Below, piece by piece: positions 33,195-44,224 of a stretch of 64,000 nt of DNA. The translations under genes and the position numbers were made by a program. Every line of letters begins with the position of its first letter. Positions within the stretch are counted from its first letter, which is position 1. A model generated the notes under the pieces. That model made no database searches and was not told the origin of the DNA. It saw nothing but the letters and a program-made list of their open reading frames with translations. The stretch is from Chlorella sorokiniana. Taxonomy: Eukaryota > Chlorophyta > Trebouxiophyceae > Chlorellales > Chlorellaceae. The stretch covers positions 3,019,001 through 3,083,000 of the forward strand of contig CP084619.1 of the NCBI GenBank assembly GCA_025917655.1. The letters are read 5' to 3'.

Positions 33195-34075
33195 GTACCT
33201 GACCGAGGTTGACAGCCGTGTGCGCATGGCCAGCCTTGCCAGGCTCCGCACGGGCTGTCATTGGTTGCGGGTGGAGACGGGCGGCGTGAGGGGTTGGACA
33301 GGCCCAGCCGGATTTGCCCCCACTGCTCGTTGGGTGCTGTGGAGGACGAGCATCACATGGTGTTTGACTGCCCAAAGTATGCCCGCTTGCGAGCCGATTA
33401 CAGTGAGTCCTTTTTGGGGTCGGTCGAGTCCGCCCCCGGTCGGTTGGCGGGGCAGGGAACCTTGGCACAGTTCCTTGCGCGGGATCCGGTGGCGGTGGCT
33501 AGCTTTGTGCACCGCTGCTACCGTCTGTCGTTGGCTGGAGACGACACCCACAGCAGCGATTCTGAGCCCCAGCCCCACCGCGAGGCGACCCCGGCTTGAG
33601 TGGGCCTACGTCGCCGTTCTCGCGGCCCCCGCCAGCCCGTGCCCGGCTTGCGTTGGATTCTTCCTTGCCTTTTCTAACTCTTTCACAGTTTTTCCTTGCT
33701 CTGCATCCTTGTCATCATGCTTTGCGTGCATGCTTGCTTGCCATCCCGTGTGCTTGCTGCATCTTGCATCTTCACCTCGGCGCGATGGGGGCGCGCGGGC
33801 CCGGGCTTTGACTCCCGAGCGCCGCTGGCCTGATGAGTTCCCGGTTTCGAGGGCCAGCCCGTTCCTGTCCGCTGCCTCCGGCCGCGAGGATGGGCCCATT
33901 TGCGTCTGAGTTGCATGGGCCCTATGTTACACTGGTTTAACGTCTGCCTTCGGGACAATCACTTTCCCTCGCAGACGGGGCATAGGGCCCATGCAACTCA
34001 GACGCAAAATGCCCCATCTGCGAGGGACAGTGATTGTCCCGAAGGCAGACGTTAAACACGTGTAACATAACATAC
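33195..34075 (+). mobile_element. LINE1 3' end with zinc finger, terminal hairpin and tail; contains an inverted tail fragment
   Basis: Begins in ORF2 just before MASLARLRTGCHWLRVETG (33226). The zinc finger frame CPHCSLGAVEDEHHMVFDC is at 33318-33374, the stop near 33599, then the 3' UTR and the terminal GGGACAGTGATTGTCCC hairpin with an ACATAACATA tail at 34062-34075. At 33926-34010 a minus-sense copy of the last 85 bp is inserted, making a near-perfect palindrome. Confidence 0.8.
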
Positions 34076-34231
34076 TTTGCACCCAAACGGTACGGGGCGG
34101 TGTACGAGGCAGACGAGGGGATGTGGGGGACGTTGGGGGAGGACATTGTTGCGGCACAAGGGCGCGGACTTGTTGCTGCTTGCCGGCGATGTCAATGCCA
34201 GACCCGGGGAGCGTCCTGATTGGGTGGCTGG

Positions 34232-34277
<46 letters not shown>

Positions 34278-35023
34278 GGTGCTCTTACACTTGAGACGTG
34301 GGGGATCTCAAGAAGCGTAGGTAGGCCGAAGCCACGAAGCATCATGACCGATGAGGCAGCCAAACAGCAGCGCGAACGCGAATGTGACAGCAAGATGGGG
34401 CATGCAGTCACGGGGTGGTACGCAGATTTTTGTTTCTTTTTGTTTTGTGTGTGTGTGTGTGTTCGGTATGTCGCTGTGAAGGCAGATGAAACGCGGGATC
34501 CCGGCAACCGCCAGACTGAGGCAGGCAGCGGCACAACAGGGCAAGGCAAAGAACTGAAAGACCCGAGGCGGGTGGCTCGGATGAGCACAACGTCGCCCTC
34601 CAGCACGCGTTGGCCGTGGGCGAGGAAGGGGCCTCCCCCACGAGCATGCCGCGGCAGTCCCAAGATCGTGGCACCAACATTGGCTATGCCAATGAGTTGC
34701 TACACTTGTGTCAGACGACGGGCATGCGCATTGCCAATGGCGAGTGGCGGGCGATGAGACAGGCGCCTGCACTTGCTACCCTGTGGGTGGGGGCAAAGCA
34801 GCCAGGTTGACTTCGTCCAAGGTGTCTCTGTTGTTCATGAGCGAGCAGGTGTGGCTGCCGTTGGGCCTGGGCAGGAGGCCCATTTGCCTGTTCTGGATAT
34901 GATTGAGGCAGTGGTCCGGGGCCTTATCCCCACGCGGGACTGCCTCGCCTGCCGCGGGTGGTACAGGGGCTGGGGTGGTCTGCTCAGGTCGTCTTGCGTC
35001 CCCTGTGTCTTTGAGGGGGGGCG
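34076..35023 (+). pseudogene. LINE1 APE-type endonuclease fragment, split by a LINE2 tail
   Basis: LLLLAGDVNARPGERPDW (about 34165-34220) is the GDxN motif of AP-like LINE endonucleases. After the LINE2 insertion come NIGYANELLHLCQTTGMRIA (about 34680), a CTCYPVGGGKA segment, VDFVQGVSVVHE and EAHLPVLDMIE, the last matching the family's terminal His block. Frames shift several times. It nicks target DNA to prime reverse transcription. The assignment to LINE1 rather than LINE2 rests on its difference from the LINE2 endonuclease at 36031. Confidence 0.7.
34238..34570 (-). mobile_element. LINE2 3'-end insertion with 8-bp target duplication
   Basis: T35 (34238-34272), then the LINE2 terminal hairpin and about 300 bp of 3' UTR in minus sense. 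GGTGGCTC flanks both sides (34230-34237, 34571-34578). Confidence 0.85.
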
Positions 35024-35109
35024 TTATGTTATGTTACACGTGTTTAACGTCTGCCTTCGGGACAATCACTGTCCCTCGCGGACGGGGCATAGGGCCCATG
35101 CAACTCAGG
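35024..35109 (-). mobile_element. LINE1 3'-end fragment (tail insertion)
   Basis: GTTATGTTATGTTACACGTG followed by the terminal hairpin and GGGCCCATGCAACTCA in minus sense, ending where LINE2 sequence starts. Confidence 0.75.
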
Positions 35110-35449
35110 GCGTGTTGTCTTGCGCCGCGTGCGGCCTGCATCTGGGCAGCAGCCAGACGCGGGGCTGCACCCAGGCGTGCGGCCCGGTATGCTCCGCGTT
35201 TTTGGGACCGGCGGCATCACGCCGGCTGCTGCTGCCGCAGCCTTGGCGGCGCCTTTGGGCGGCGGCGCCCGGCCGCTGCCCAGGGGGCACCGGCCAGGTC
35301 TGGGCCTGGCGGATGTACCTGCTGCCCCCTTGGCCGCTGGGCGTCTTGCCGCCCGGGTGGTCCCGTTGCCCCGCGGGCCCCTCCTCCCTCCTCCCCTTCC
35401 TGCAGAAGAACCCATGCCGCAGGCCGCGCCCCGCAGTGCAACGTCCCGA

Positions 35450-36044
35450 GGGAGAGCCTGGGTTTGATGTGGCTTGTGATTTTGTGGCGGAGGAGTTGGA
35501 TTGTTCTGCGGCCGAGGCAGAGCAGATTGTTCTTGCGGCTCGTGAGGCGCAGCCTGCGGTCTACAGAGATGCGGCCCACGCCTCTCGCCCGGGTGACTTG
35601 CCTCGTGCTTTCAGATTGGCTCTGCATGCCCAGGCTGTTGTTTTGTTGGGCGAGCCGCGGGCTGCGGCTTTGGAGGTGGCCCCGCTTGCGGATTCTGGGG
35701 AGGCGGTGGGGGCGCCTGGGTCGTCGCGTCTTGCGGCCGCCCCCTCCCTCCTCTGCTTCCCCCGCCCAGGCCCATACCGCCCACCAAGCTCTGCCAAGCG
35801 TGGATCTGTCACAACCTTGGCAAAGGGCCCTGCTGGCACCCAGGGCCACCTGCCATCTGCTTCTGGCCCTCGCCGCTCGGCGCGTTTGTCGGCTCCAGCC
35901 GAGGCGGGTGCCCACAGCTGGTTGACAATTGCGACGCGGGCGGCGCCTGAGCGGGGCGCACGTCTGGACACACCCACCTCCACGATTCTTCCACCGGTTG
36001 CGGCAGCAGGAGCCGCAGCCGGCCCCGCAGATGAGTCGTTTTGA
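35450..36044 (+). CDS. LINE2 ORF1 (C-terminal part clear)
   Basis: An open plus frame ending at TGA 36042-36044. The convincing part starts near 35450 with GEPGFDVACDFVAEELDCSA and AEQIVLAAREAQPAVYRDAA, a charged helical region, then a Pro/Ala/Ser-rich tail. The frame is open back to 34773, but that stretch crosses an inserted LINE1 tail, so the true start is not visible. No CCHC knuckle was seen here; LINE ORF1 proteins usually bind RNA. It overlaps ORF2 by 14 nt in a different frame. The copy at 57656-58178 (minus) has a frameshift. Confidence 0.6.
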
Positions 36045-36855
36045 TTGGCGGGCCGCTCGCCCTGCCCAGCCTTTGCGCCTCGTGGCGGTCAATGCTAACG
36101 GCCTGCGTGATGCTGCTAAGCGGCACCAGCTGCTTGAGCGGTTCATTGCTGGTCCTTGGCATATGCTGCTTGTGTTTGAGGCGCATGCTGCCTCTGCGGA
36201 GGAGGTGGCAGGCTGGGCACGCGAGGGCACAGGGCGCGGCTCGCCTTTTGCGGGAGCAGCTTTTGCTGCCCCGCACACTAGCTCTTCTGCTGGGGTGGTT
36301 GCCTTCATAAAGGCCACCGCCCCCGTGGAGGCCGTCACGCTGGCGGCTGTCCCGGCCCAGGAGAGCAGGCTTCTCCATCTTTCCTTCTCCTATGCAGGCC
36401 TTCCCTTTTCAATCCTTGGCTGTTATGCGCCCACGGAGGCGTGCAACCGCCCTGCATTTTTCTCCAGGTCCCTTGCTGCAGCAATCCCCACCGACCGCCT
36501 TGTGCTCATGGCTGGCGATTGGAACCACGTTTCTGATCCCTTGGACGTTGCCGGCGCTACCGCCCTTTCACGGCATCGATTTGCCGGCGCGGAGGAGTTT
36601 GTTGCGGTGGCGGCTCAGCGCAACCTGGTGGATGTGTGGCGGCGGCTCCACCCGGCGGCACGTGCAGTCACGCACGTAGCCTCCGGGGCTGCAGGCGGGG
36701 CGCGCTTGGACCGTTGGTATGCGGCAGCGCCCTGCTTGCAGGGATTAGCAGCGCAGGCATCCTTCATGGCTTCCCTGGCGATCACCTCGCTGTGGATGTC
36801 CATTTGTCGCCCCCTTCCGTCGTCCCTGCTGGCCCTGGGCGCTTCCGCTCCCTGA
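36031..36855 (+). CDS. LINE2 ORF2 N-terminus: AP-like endonuclease
   Basis: ATG at 36031 inside the end of ORF1. The domain shows LRLVAVNANGLRD (catalytic Asn of the first EEP motif), MLLVFEAHA (Glu motif), VVAFIKA, LHLSFSYAGLPFSILGCYAP, RLVLMAGDWNHVSDPLDV (GDWN motif), RLDRWYA and, after a frameshift near 36770, GDHLAVDVHLS (Asp-His motif). All metal-site motifs are present, so the enzyme type is an APE nickase for target-primed reverse transcription. The next stretch (36929-37200, another frame) is a helical linker. Confidence 0.85.
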   Translation: MSRFDWRAARPAQPLRLVAVNANGLRDAAKRHQLLERFIAGPWHMLLVFEAHAASAEEVAGWAREGTGRGSPFAGAAFAAPHTSSSAGVVAFIKATAPVEAVTLAAVPAQESRLLHLSFSYAGLPFSILGCYAPTEACNRPAFFSRSLAAAIPTDRLVLMAGDWNHVSDPLDVAGATALSRHRFAGAEEFVAVAAQRNLVDVWRRLHPAARAVTHVASGAAGGARLDRWYAAAPCLQGLAAQASFMASLAITSLWMSICRPLPSSLLALGASAP

Positions 36856-37197
36856 CCACTTCCACTCCGACCCAGATTTTGTCGCTTTTGTCCGCCAGCA
36901 CATCCACACCTTTGCAGAGGAGCACCCCGTGCAGCCTGGCGCCCGCCGCGCTTACTGGGTTGCACTCAAGGCCCACCTCTCCACCCACGTCGTGGCATTC
37001 ACTGCAGCCCGGCGGCGGCAAGCGGATGCCACGAGGCGCGCGTTGTTGGCTGCAGTGGAGGACGCCATGCGAGCATATCTTAGCCAGCCCAGCCACCCAG
37101 CCACGCTTGGCCTGCTCCGACGTGCGACCGCAGCCTTGAGGGAGCATGACGCGGCAGCAGAGCAGCGGCGGCGCGAACAGCTGGACGTCCTTTGGCA

Positions 37198-37295
37198 TTT
37201 TTTCGCCGGCCGCGCATCTGCCACACTGATCCCGTCAATTTCCCGCACAACAAGGCGTGAGAGGAGGGGGAAGACCCGGGGGCAGCCCAGGAAGA

Positions 37296-37332
<37 letters not shown>

Positions 37333-38428
37333 GGTGCTCTTACACTTGAGACGTGGGGGATCTCAAGAAGCGTAGGTAGGCCGAAGCCACGAAGCATCAT
37401 GACCGATGAGGCAGCCAAACAGCAGCGCGAACGCGCATGTGACAGCAAGATGGGGCATGCAGTCACGGGGGTGGTACGCGGATTTTTTTCTTTTTGTTTT
37501 GTGTGTGTGTGTGTGTTCGGTATGTCGCTGTGAAGGCAGATGAAACGCGAGATCCCGGCAACCGCCAGACTGGGGCAGGCAGCGGCACAACAGGGCAAGG
37601 CAAAGAACTGAAAGACCCGAGGCGAGGATGGAGCAACCCACCACGGAAGAGACGCAAAGGCAACCAGGCCAAGACAAAAAAAAAAGGGGGCGTACTGGGA
37701 CAGGGAGAAGGGGGCGTCCAGGAGGGGGCAGGCTAAGAAAAGGAGGGGAGCCATGGAAAGGGAAGGTGCAAGCCACTCAGAAAGGGGCGAGGAAATCGAG
37801 TGTGGAAGCGTGCTGGAGGGAGCCATGGGAACAGGGACAAGTCAACGCAGGAGCCGAGCGCTGGGGAACCGTCAACCAATGGATGCAAAGAGCAAGGACG
37901 GGGCAAGCCGAGGGCTAGCGGGCACACGACTACCGACAGCAAGGGCATGTACGCGCTCCGCAGGTGTGCCTGCCGGCCCGCTAGGACCGGCGGCGCGGGT
38001 GCCGCAAGGCAAGCCGGGCGGGGGCGGCGGACCCCGCCGGCACGTTGCCACACACGGTGGCGAACGCCCATCACCCGCCGCGCCACTACACACGCACCTG
38101 CCGCCATCGCCGCTGCCGCTGCCGGCCGCCCAACTGCCGCCGCCTGCAAGAATGGAAGGAGCCCCAGCAGCGCGCATGTAAAGATGAACAGAAGTCAGGC
38201 TGTATCGCATGGCCCAAAAGGGAGTGGAAGCAGCACGGTCGAGTATAAAAATAACAAGAAGGCCGCTGAGGCCGTGGGAAAGCGCCCGCAAAGAAGACGA
38301 GGGCCCCAGCCAGAAAAGGGCAGGGCGGAGAGTTAACCGACGCCCGCGCGTGGTGCAGCCCGTGCCATTGCTGCCCCGCCGCTTGAAGGGGCTGCCCCGC
38401 CTTCACGCTCCATACTCAGCAGCAGCAG
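37198..38428 (-). mobile_element. LINE2 3'-end insertion with 12-bp target duplication and 3' transduction
   Basis: CGTCCTTTGGCA flanks the insert (37186-37197, 38429-38440). In minus sense it reads ORF2 tail, 3' UTR, hairpin, TGTAA, poly(A) (37298-37327), then about 94 bp of unrelated sequence and a second A6 run (37198-37203). Confidence 0.85.
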
Positions 38429-38756
38429 CGTCCTTTGGCACTGCTTCGGCGAGCGCCCTACACGCTGGTTTCACATGTTGGACCGCAGCGCCTTACCAAA
38501 CCAGCCCCTGGCGGAGCTCTTACACCCATCTGACCCAGCAGCCCCAGCAGCAGACCTCAGCACACCCGCGGGCCGTGAACTTGCCTCAACCCGGGCGGTG
38601 GCCTTCTTCTCGGCGGACAGCCCTGTGGGCCTCTTCCACTCGGAGGCTACCGACTCCGCAGCAGCGGGGCGGTTGTTGGACGCGCTGGATGCCACCCTGT
38701 CCCCTGACCAGGCGGCTGCCACTCTAGGACCTGCTGGTGGGCCCATCACTGATGCT
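38429..38756 (+). pseudogene. LINE2 ORF2 fragment before RT
   Basis: Plus frame continuing across the insertion: FHMLDRSALPNQPLAELLHP and ADLSTPAGRELASTRAVAFF, ending GPAGGPITDA where the Copia2 LTR begins. Matches 55640-55950 on the minus strand. Confidence 0.8.
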
Positions 38757-39903
38757 TGTTGGATGGAGGTAGTTACAAAGAGCGCAAGAGTTTGAAAGAG
38801 GGCGCAGAATGGCGCTAAATAGGCTGGAGCAGCACAATGCTACTATTGGCATTATTCCGGCATATGCGGGGTAGTGTTTGTGGTAGTGGCATGACGGCGG
38901 GGCTCAGGTGCACAGAAATGCATGGCATGGGGGTCAATCAACTTAGAATAAAGTGGGAAAGCATAATCGAAGGGTGTCTGAGCATATTAGGCGGGTCAAG
39001 CTCATGTTATGTTACACGTGTTTAACGTCTGCCTTCGGGACAATCACTGTCCCTCGCGGACGGGGCATAGGGCCCATGCAACTCAGACGCAAATGGGCCC
39101 ACCCCTGCTGCAGCCGAAGGCAGCAGACAGGAACGGGCTGGCCCTCGAAACCGGGAACTCATCAGGCCAGCAGCGCACGGGAGTCAAAGCCCGGGCCCGC
39201 GCACCCCCATCGCGCCGAGGTGAAGATGCAAGATGCAGCAAGCACACGGGATGGCAAGCAAGCATGCACGCAAAGCATGATGACAAGGATGCAGAGCAAG
39301 GAAAAACTGTGAAAGAGTCAGAAAAGGCAAGGAAGAATCCAACGCAAGCCGGGCACGGGCTGGTAGGGGCCGCGAGAACGGCGACGTGGGCCCACTCAAG
39401 CCGGGGCCGCCTCGCGGTGGGGCTGGGGCTCAGAATCGTTGCTGTGGGTGCCGTCTCCAGCTAACGACAGACGGTAGCAGCGGTGCACAAAGCTAGCCAC
39501 CGCCACCGGATCCTGCGCAAGGAACTGTGCCAAGGTTCCCTGCCCCGCCAACGGACCGCTGGGCGGACCCTGACCGACCCCAAAAAGGGACTCGCTGTAA
39601 TCGGCTCGCAGGCGGGCATACTTCGAGCAGTCAAACACCATGTGATGCTCGTCCTCCACAACACCCATCGAGCAGTGGGGGCAAATCCGGCTGGGCCTGT
39701 CCAACCCCTCACGCCGCCCAGTCTCCACCCGCAACCAATGACAGCCCGTGCGGAGCCTGGCCAGGCTGGCCATGCGCACACGGCTGTCAAACGGCTCATG
39801 CATGACGAAAGGGTGTCCACGTCAGCAGCGTCTGCCACGTGGCAGCTAGGGAGATGTGCTGCGGGTGTGCAGGCTGGACATGTGGCTCAGCCACATCTCA
39901 ACA
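38757..39903 (-). repeat. Copia2a 3' LTR interrupted by LINE1
   Basis: 38757-39000 and 39794-39903 together match the 353-bp LTR at 49759-50111. Confidence 0.85.
39007..39793 (-). mobile_element. LINE1 3' end inserted in Copia2a LTR
   Basis: Minus sense: ORF2 tail with MASLARLRTGCHWLRVETG and CPHCSMGVVEDEHHMVFDC (about 39630-39690), stop near 39396, 3' UTR and tail at 39007. Target duplication GCTCATG at 39000-39006 and 39794-39800. This is the cleanest dated LINE1 insertion in the window. Confidence 0.88.
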
Positions 39904-39932
39904 CTCCCACGCAGGCTGCACAGCCGCTGCAC

Positions 39933-42900
39933 TCAGGCGATGCCCATAGCTGCGCGGCAGTACTTGAACTTGTTGGTGGGCACGGGCTTGGTCAGGATGT
40001 CAGCAACCATGGCATCGGTGGGGATGTAGCTGAAGTTGACTTCGCCACGGATGACGCGCTCGCGTGCAAAGTGGTGGATGATGTCGATGTGCTTGGAGCG
40101 AAGGGAGATGACTGGATTCTTCAGCATGTGAATGGCTGACTGGCTGTCTGACTTGATGTCGATGCAGGCGATGTGCAGGTCCAGGTCAGCGAAGAGCTTG
40201 CGCAGCCACAGTGCTTCCTTGACGGCGGAGGCGGCTGCCATGTACTCAGCTTCTGTAGTAGATGCGGCGACGGTGGGTTGCAGGCGTGAGCTCCAGGTGA
40301 TGGCGCCGTTCTTGAAGGTGAAGACGTAGCCGGTGGTGGAGCGGCGGGTGTCGATGTCGCCAGCATGGTTGGCGTCGCAGTAGGCGTCGAGGGTAGCGTT
40401 GGACGGGCTGAAGATGATGCCGTAGTCAGGGGTACCAGCGAGGTATCGCAGCACATGCTTGGCTGCAGTCCAGTGGGAGGTGGTGGGCTTGGACATGTAG
40501 CGGGCCAGCGCTCCCACGGCTTGGGCGATATCGGGTCTGGTGCAGGATGCCAGGTACATGAGGGAGCCGATGAGTGTGGAGTAGGGGTGCTCTGAGATGT
40601 CCAGTGGGTCTCCGTCGGCGGTGAGCTTGAAGGCGATGCTTGAGGGTGTGTCGAAAGGCTTGGACTTGTCCATGCTGAACTTGGACAGCAGGTCGGTGGT
40701 GTGACGGGTCTGGGTCAGCTTGATGGTCTTGGCGGCACGGTCTCGCATGATGTCGATGCCTAGGAAGAAGGAGGCTGGGCCCAGGTCGCGGGTGTCGAAG
40801 GCGGTGGCTATCTGGTTCTTGATGGAGCTCAGCATGGATGTGTCGGCGGTGATGACCAAGATGTCATCGACGTAGATGAGCAGGTAGACTGGTGGAGAGG
40901 AAAGCTTGATGAAGAGGCCTGGGTCAGCTGTCGACTCGGTGAAGCCCATGGACTCGATCTCGGTCTTCAGGGTGCGATGCCAGGCTCGAGAAGCTTGCTT
41001 GAGTCCATAGAGGGCTTTGTTCAGCTTGCATGCTTGGTCATGGTTGCCGTTGTGGTAGCCAGGAGGTTGCTGAATGTAGACGTCTTCGTCCAGCTTGCCG
41101 TTGAGGAAGGCGGTCTTGATGTCGAGCTGGTGAATCTCCAGGTCCAGGTCGGCAGCAATGGCCAACACGGTGCGCAGGGTGGAGTACTTGGAGACAGGTG
41201 CAAACACTTGGTCGTAGTCGATGCCTTCGCGTTGGTGGAAGCCTTTGACGACGAGGCGGGCCTTGTAGCGCTCGATGTTGCCGTTGGCGTCGCGCTTCTC
41301 CTTGTAGACCCACTTGACTGGAATGGGCTTGACGCCAGGAGGTGTAGGTTGCAGGGTCCAAGTGTTGTTGGCGGCCAGGGAAGCGATCTCCTCGTCCATG
41401 GCGGAGCGCCAAAGGTCGGCGTTGGGAGATTGCAGGGCTTCCTCCAGGGTGGTAGGCTCAGCTGTTGCGGTGGCGATGTTGATGGTGGCTTGAGAGGTGA
41501 TGCGGTATGCGTCGTCCTGCCACTGGCTGGCTGGGGCGGCGCGCAGCGGCACGCTCGGTGCGCCGCAGGGCGATGGGAGGAGAAGGTGGGTCTTCAGGCT
41601 CGGCTGGTGCTCCCACGGACTCGGTGTCGCCGGTTTCATCGTTGTCGAGGAGGGAGATGGTCTCTGGCAGGTTGGGCTTGGGCAGGTTGGTCTTGGGCAG
41701 GCTTGGCTTGGGCAGACTGGTCTTGGGCAGGTTGGAGCTGGTCTCATTGAAGGTGACATCGCGGCTGATGACGATGGAGCCGTTGTCCAGTAGGATCTTG
41801 TAGCCCTTGGTGTTGGTCGGGTAGCCAATGAAGCGGCCGGGCTCGCTGACTGCATCGAGCTTGGAGCGAAGCGCTGTTGGAATGTGGGCGTAGGCACGGG
41901 CGCCAAAGATGCGCAGGTGGGAGAGGTCAGGCTTGGTGCCGTGGAGCATCTCGTAGGGGGTGACGTCTTGGGCAGATGTTGGAGAGCGGGTGCGCAAGTA
42001 GTTGGCGGTGGCGATGGCTTCTGCCCATAAGAACTTGGGCAGGTTGTACTCGGCCAGCATGGGGCGCGCCTTGTCCAGCAGGGTGCGGTTGAGGCGCTCG
42101 GCCTTGCCGTTCTGCTGAGGCGTGTAGGCGACGGTGGTCTCTGACTGGATGCCCTTGGACTTGTAGAAGGTGTCCAGGTCGTTGTTGATGAACTCGCCGC
42201 CGTTGTCAGAGCGGATGCGCTTGACGGTGTGGCCGGTTTGACGCTCCAGCAGGTTGATGGTGGTCTTCAGGAAGTCAGCGGCGTCAGACTTGCGGCGCAA
42301 GGGAGCGATGTGTGAGTAGCCAGTGTAGTCATCCAGGATGGTCATGAAGTACAGGCTGCCACCGTGGGAGGGGACTGGCATGGGACCGCAAAGGTCGGTG
42401 TGCAGCAGCTCCAAAGGCTTGTGGGTGACGGAGGTGGAGGTGCAGAACGGTTGACGGTGTTGCTTGCCCAGGGTGCAAGCGTCGCAGGTGTCTGCGCTGG
42501 TGGCTTTGAAGTCGGAGGGGTCGATGCTGATGCCGGTGGCCATGGTGGTGAGCTTGGCCAGGTTGTCGTAGCCGAGGTGGCCGAGGCGGCGGTGCCACAG
42601 GTTGGGTGTGTCGGCGCGTGCAGCGTAGGCGATGGTGAGGGCGTAGGCGGCGGAGCCTGGCTCGAGGCAGCGGCTGGCCAGGTGGTAGGTGTTGCTGGTG
42701 GCGTCGGTGTAGCCGTAGGCAATCATGTGGTTGCCCATGGAGATCTGGCAGCCGGTGCGGTCGAAGGAGAAGCTGATGCCTTTCTGGGTAGCTCGGTTGA
42801 CGGACAGGAGGTTGTCGGCGGCGTCGGGCATGTAGAGCACATCGGTGAGCTTGATCAGGTTGTCTGGGTTGGGCTGCAGGTACGCGTCGCCGATGAGGGT

Positions 42901-44024
42901 GGCCTCTCCGACGCTGCCGTTGCCGAAAGTGATGCGGATGGGCTGCGGCGCCGGGCGCAGGTTGGTGAGGAGTTGCTGGTGTGGTGTGATGTGCCGGCTC
43001 GCTCCAGTGTCCACGATCCAGTTGTCGCTGATGGTGTTGGAGGTGGTGGCGGCGGTGAAGGCGATGGCGCTGTACTGGGCGTTGACGCTGCGGTTGGAAG
43101 GCGGCGGGCGTTGGTTGAAGCGGCGGGCTTCCATGTCGCGGCGCTTCTTGTTGCACTCGTGGGCGTAGTGGCCAGGCTTGTGGCAGTAGAGGCAGGTGCC
43201 TTCGGCGTAGGCGCGGGCATCGCGGGAGGAGCGCTCGTCGACGCGGATGCCGAAGGTGCGTGGTGGGCCAAAGTTGGGTGGTGGACCGTTGAAGTTGGGC
43301 GGCCGCATGCGGGGTTGCTGCTGCGGGGGCCACTGCCACGAGGGCCGTTGTTGCGGTTGATGCCGTTGATGTTGCGGGAAGCGCCATTGCTGTTGGAGTG
43401 CCGGTCGTCGCGGCGAGGATGGAAGGAGGCCATCAGGGCTGAGTCGGAGCTGCGGATGACGTCGGGCTTGGCGCGGCGGTGCTCGGCTTGCAGAAGGTGG
43501 GGCAGGATGTCATCCACGGTGAATGTGCCGGCGGAGGCGGTGGTGGTTTCGATGACGGTGACGACTGTGTCGAAGGTGGAGGGCAGGCCAGCCAGGACTT
43601 GGCACGCCACGTCGATGTCTTCGACCTTGTGGCCGGCGGCGTTGAGCTGGTCTTGCAGGGCCTTGGCACGGTTGGTGAAGGCGGTGACAGTCTCGGTGGA
43701 GGCCATCTTCAGGGAGTTGAGCTCACGGCGCAGTTGGAGCTTGCGTGCGAAGGACTTGGCGGCGAAGATGCCTTGCAGAGTGGTCCAGGCTTGGTTGGCG
43801 GTGGTGCAGCGCAGGATGGTTGGCTGGTGGTGGGGCTTGACGAGGAGGCCGATGTAGGAGAGGGCGAGCTCGTCTGCCTTGATGTCCTCGGGAGTGGTTG
43901 GGGCCGCGGTGCTGACGACGGTGTGCCAGCACTTCTTGGTGGTGAGGAAGAACTTCATGTTGGCTGCCCACACTGTGTAGTTGTCCCAGTCCAGCCGCTC
44001 AATAGACATGCCGTCGGTCGCCAT
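39933..44024 (-). CDS. Copia2a gag-pol polyprotein, two frameshifts
   Basis: ATG at 44024 (MATDGMSIERLDWDNYTVWA). Gag domain, then zinc knuckle CLYCHKPGHYAHEC (about 43170), protease WIVDTGASRHIT (about 43010), pre-integrase LWHRRLGHLGYDN, integrase with HTDLCGPM, LDDYTGYSHI, RSDNGGEFINND and TPQQNGKAERLNRTLLDKA (D-D-E triad present). RT has KWVYKEKRDANGNIERYKAR, IHQLDIKTAFLNGKLDEDV and YVDDILVITA; RNase H has [20 protein letters not shown] and [19 protein letters not shown]. Stop at 39935-39933. One C is missing near 43310 and one base is changed near 41535; otherwise it is continuous, about 1360 residues, the normal Copia length. A nearly intact, probably young copy. Confidence 0.9.
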
Positions 44025-44224
44025 GATGTCCACGCTTGTGTGCAGACTGCTGACTGCTGACGGCTGGCGGCCGCTAGCAGGCACCTTGTGCCTCTGCTAG
44101 TGCGTGCTCGGAGGTGCCGCGGCAAGGGGTGCCGCAGATTGTGCTGTTGAAATACGATCAACGTCCCTATATGGCACCACAAATGGGCACATACTAATTA
44201 ACCTCCGGGTTGGCGCTTTTAACA

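Larger units (their letters stand above)
35110..38756 (+). mobile_element. LINE2 non-LTR retrotransposon, 5' part (ORF1, endonuclease, RT start)
   Basis: Contains ORF1 to 36044, ORF2 from 36031, the endonuclease to about 36800, the inter-domain region to 37197, an inserted LINE2 3' end (37198-38428), then the RT approach region to 38756, where a Copia2 LTR interrupts it after GGPITDA. The same protein reads on the minus strand at 55500-58178. Confidence 0.85.

Noticed and set aside
34773-36044. A 423-codon host gene
   Set aside because: The frame crosses an inserted LINE1 tail and ends as LINE2 ORF1; no host-like domain.
37298-37327. Long T-runs (also 34238, 59610, 20908) as transcription terminators
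   Set aside because: They are the complement of LINE2 poly(A) tails, always next to the LINE2 terminal hairpin and often inside target duplications.
38757-39000. A separate short repeat family
   Set aside because: Matches the Copia2 LTR exactly and continues at 39794 across a LINE1 insertion.
42364-43857. A 497-codon Val/Gly-rich ORF on the plus strand over Copia2a
   Set aside because: Antisense shadow of gag-pol; composition follows from the high-GC opposite strand.
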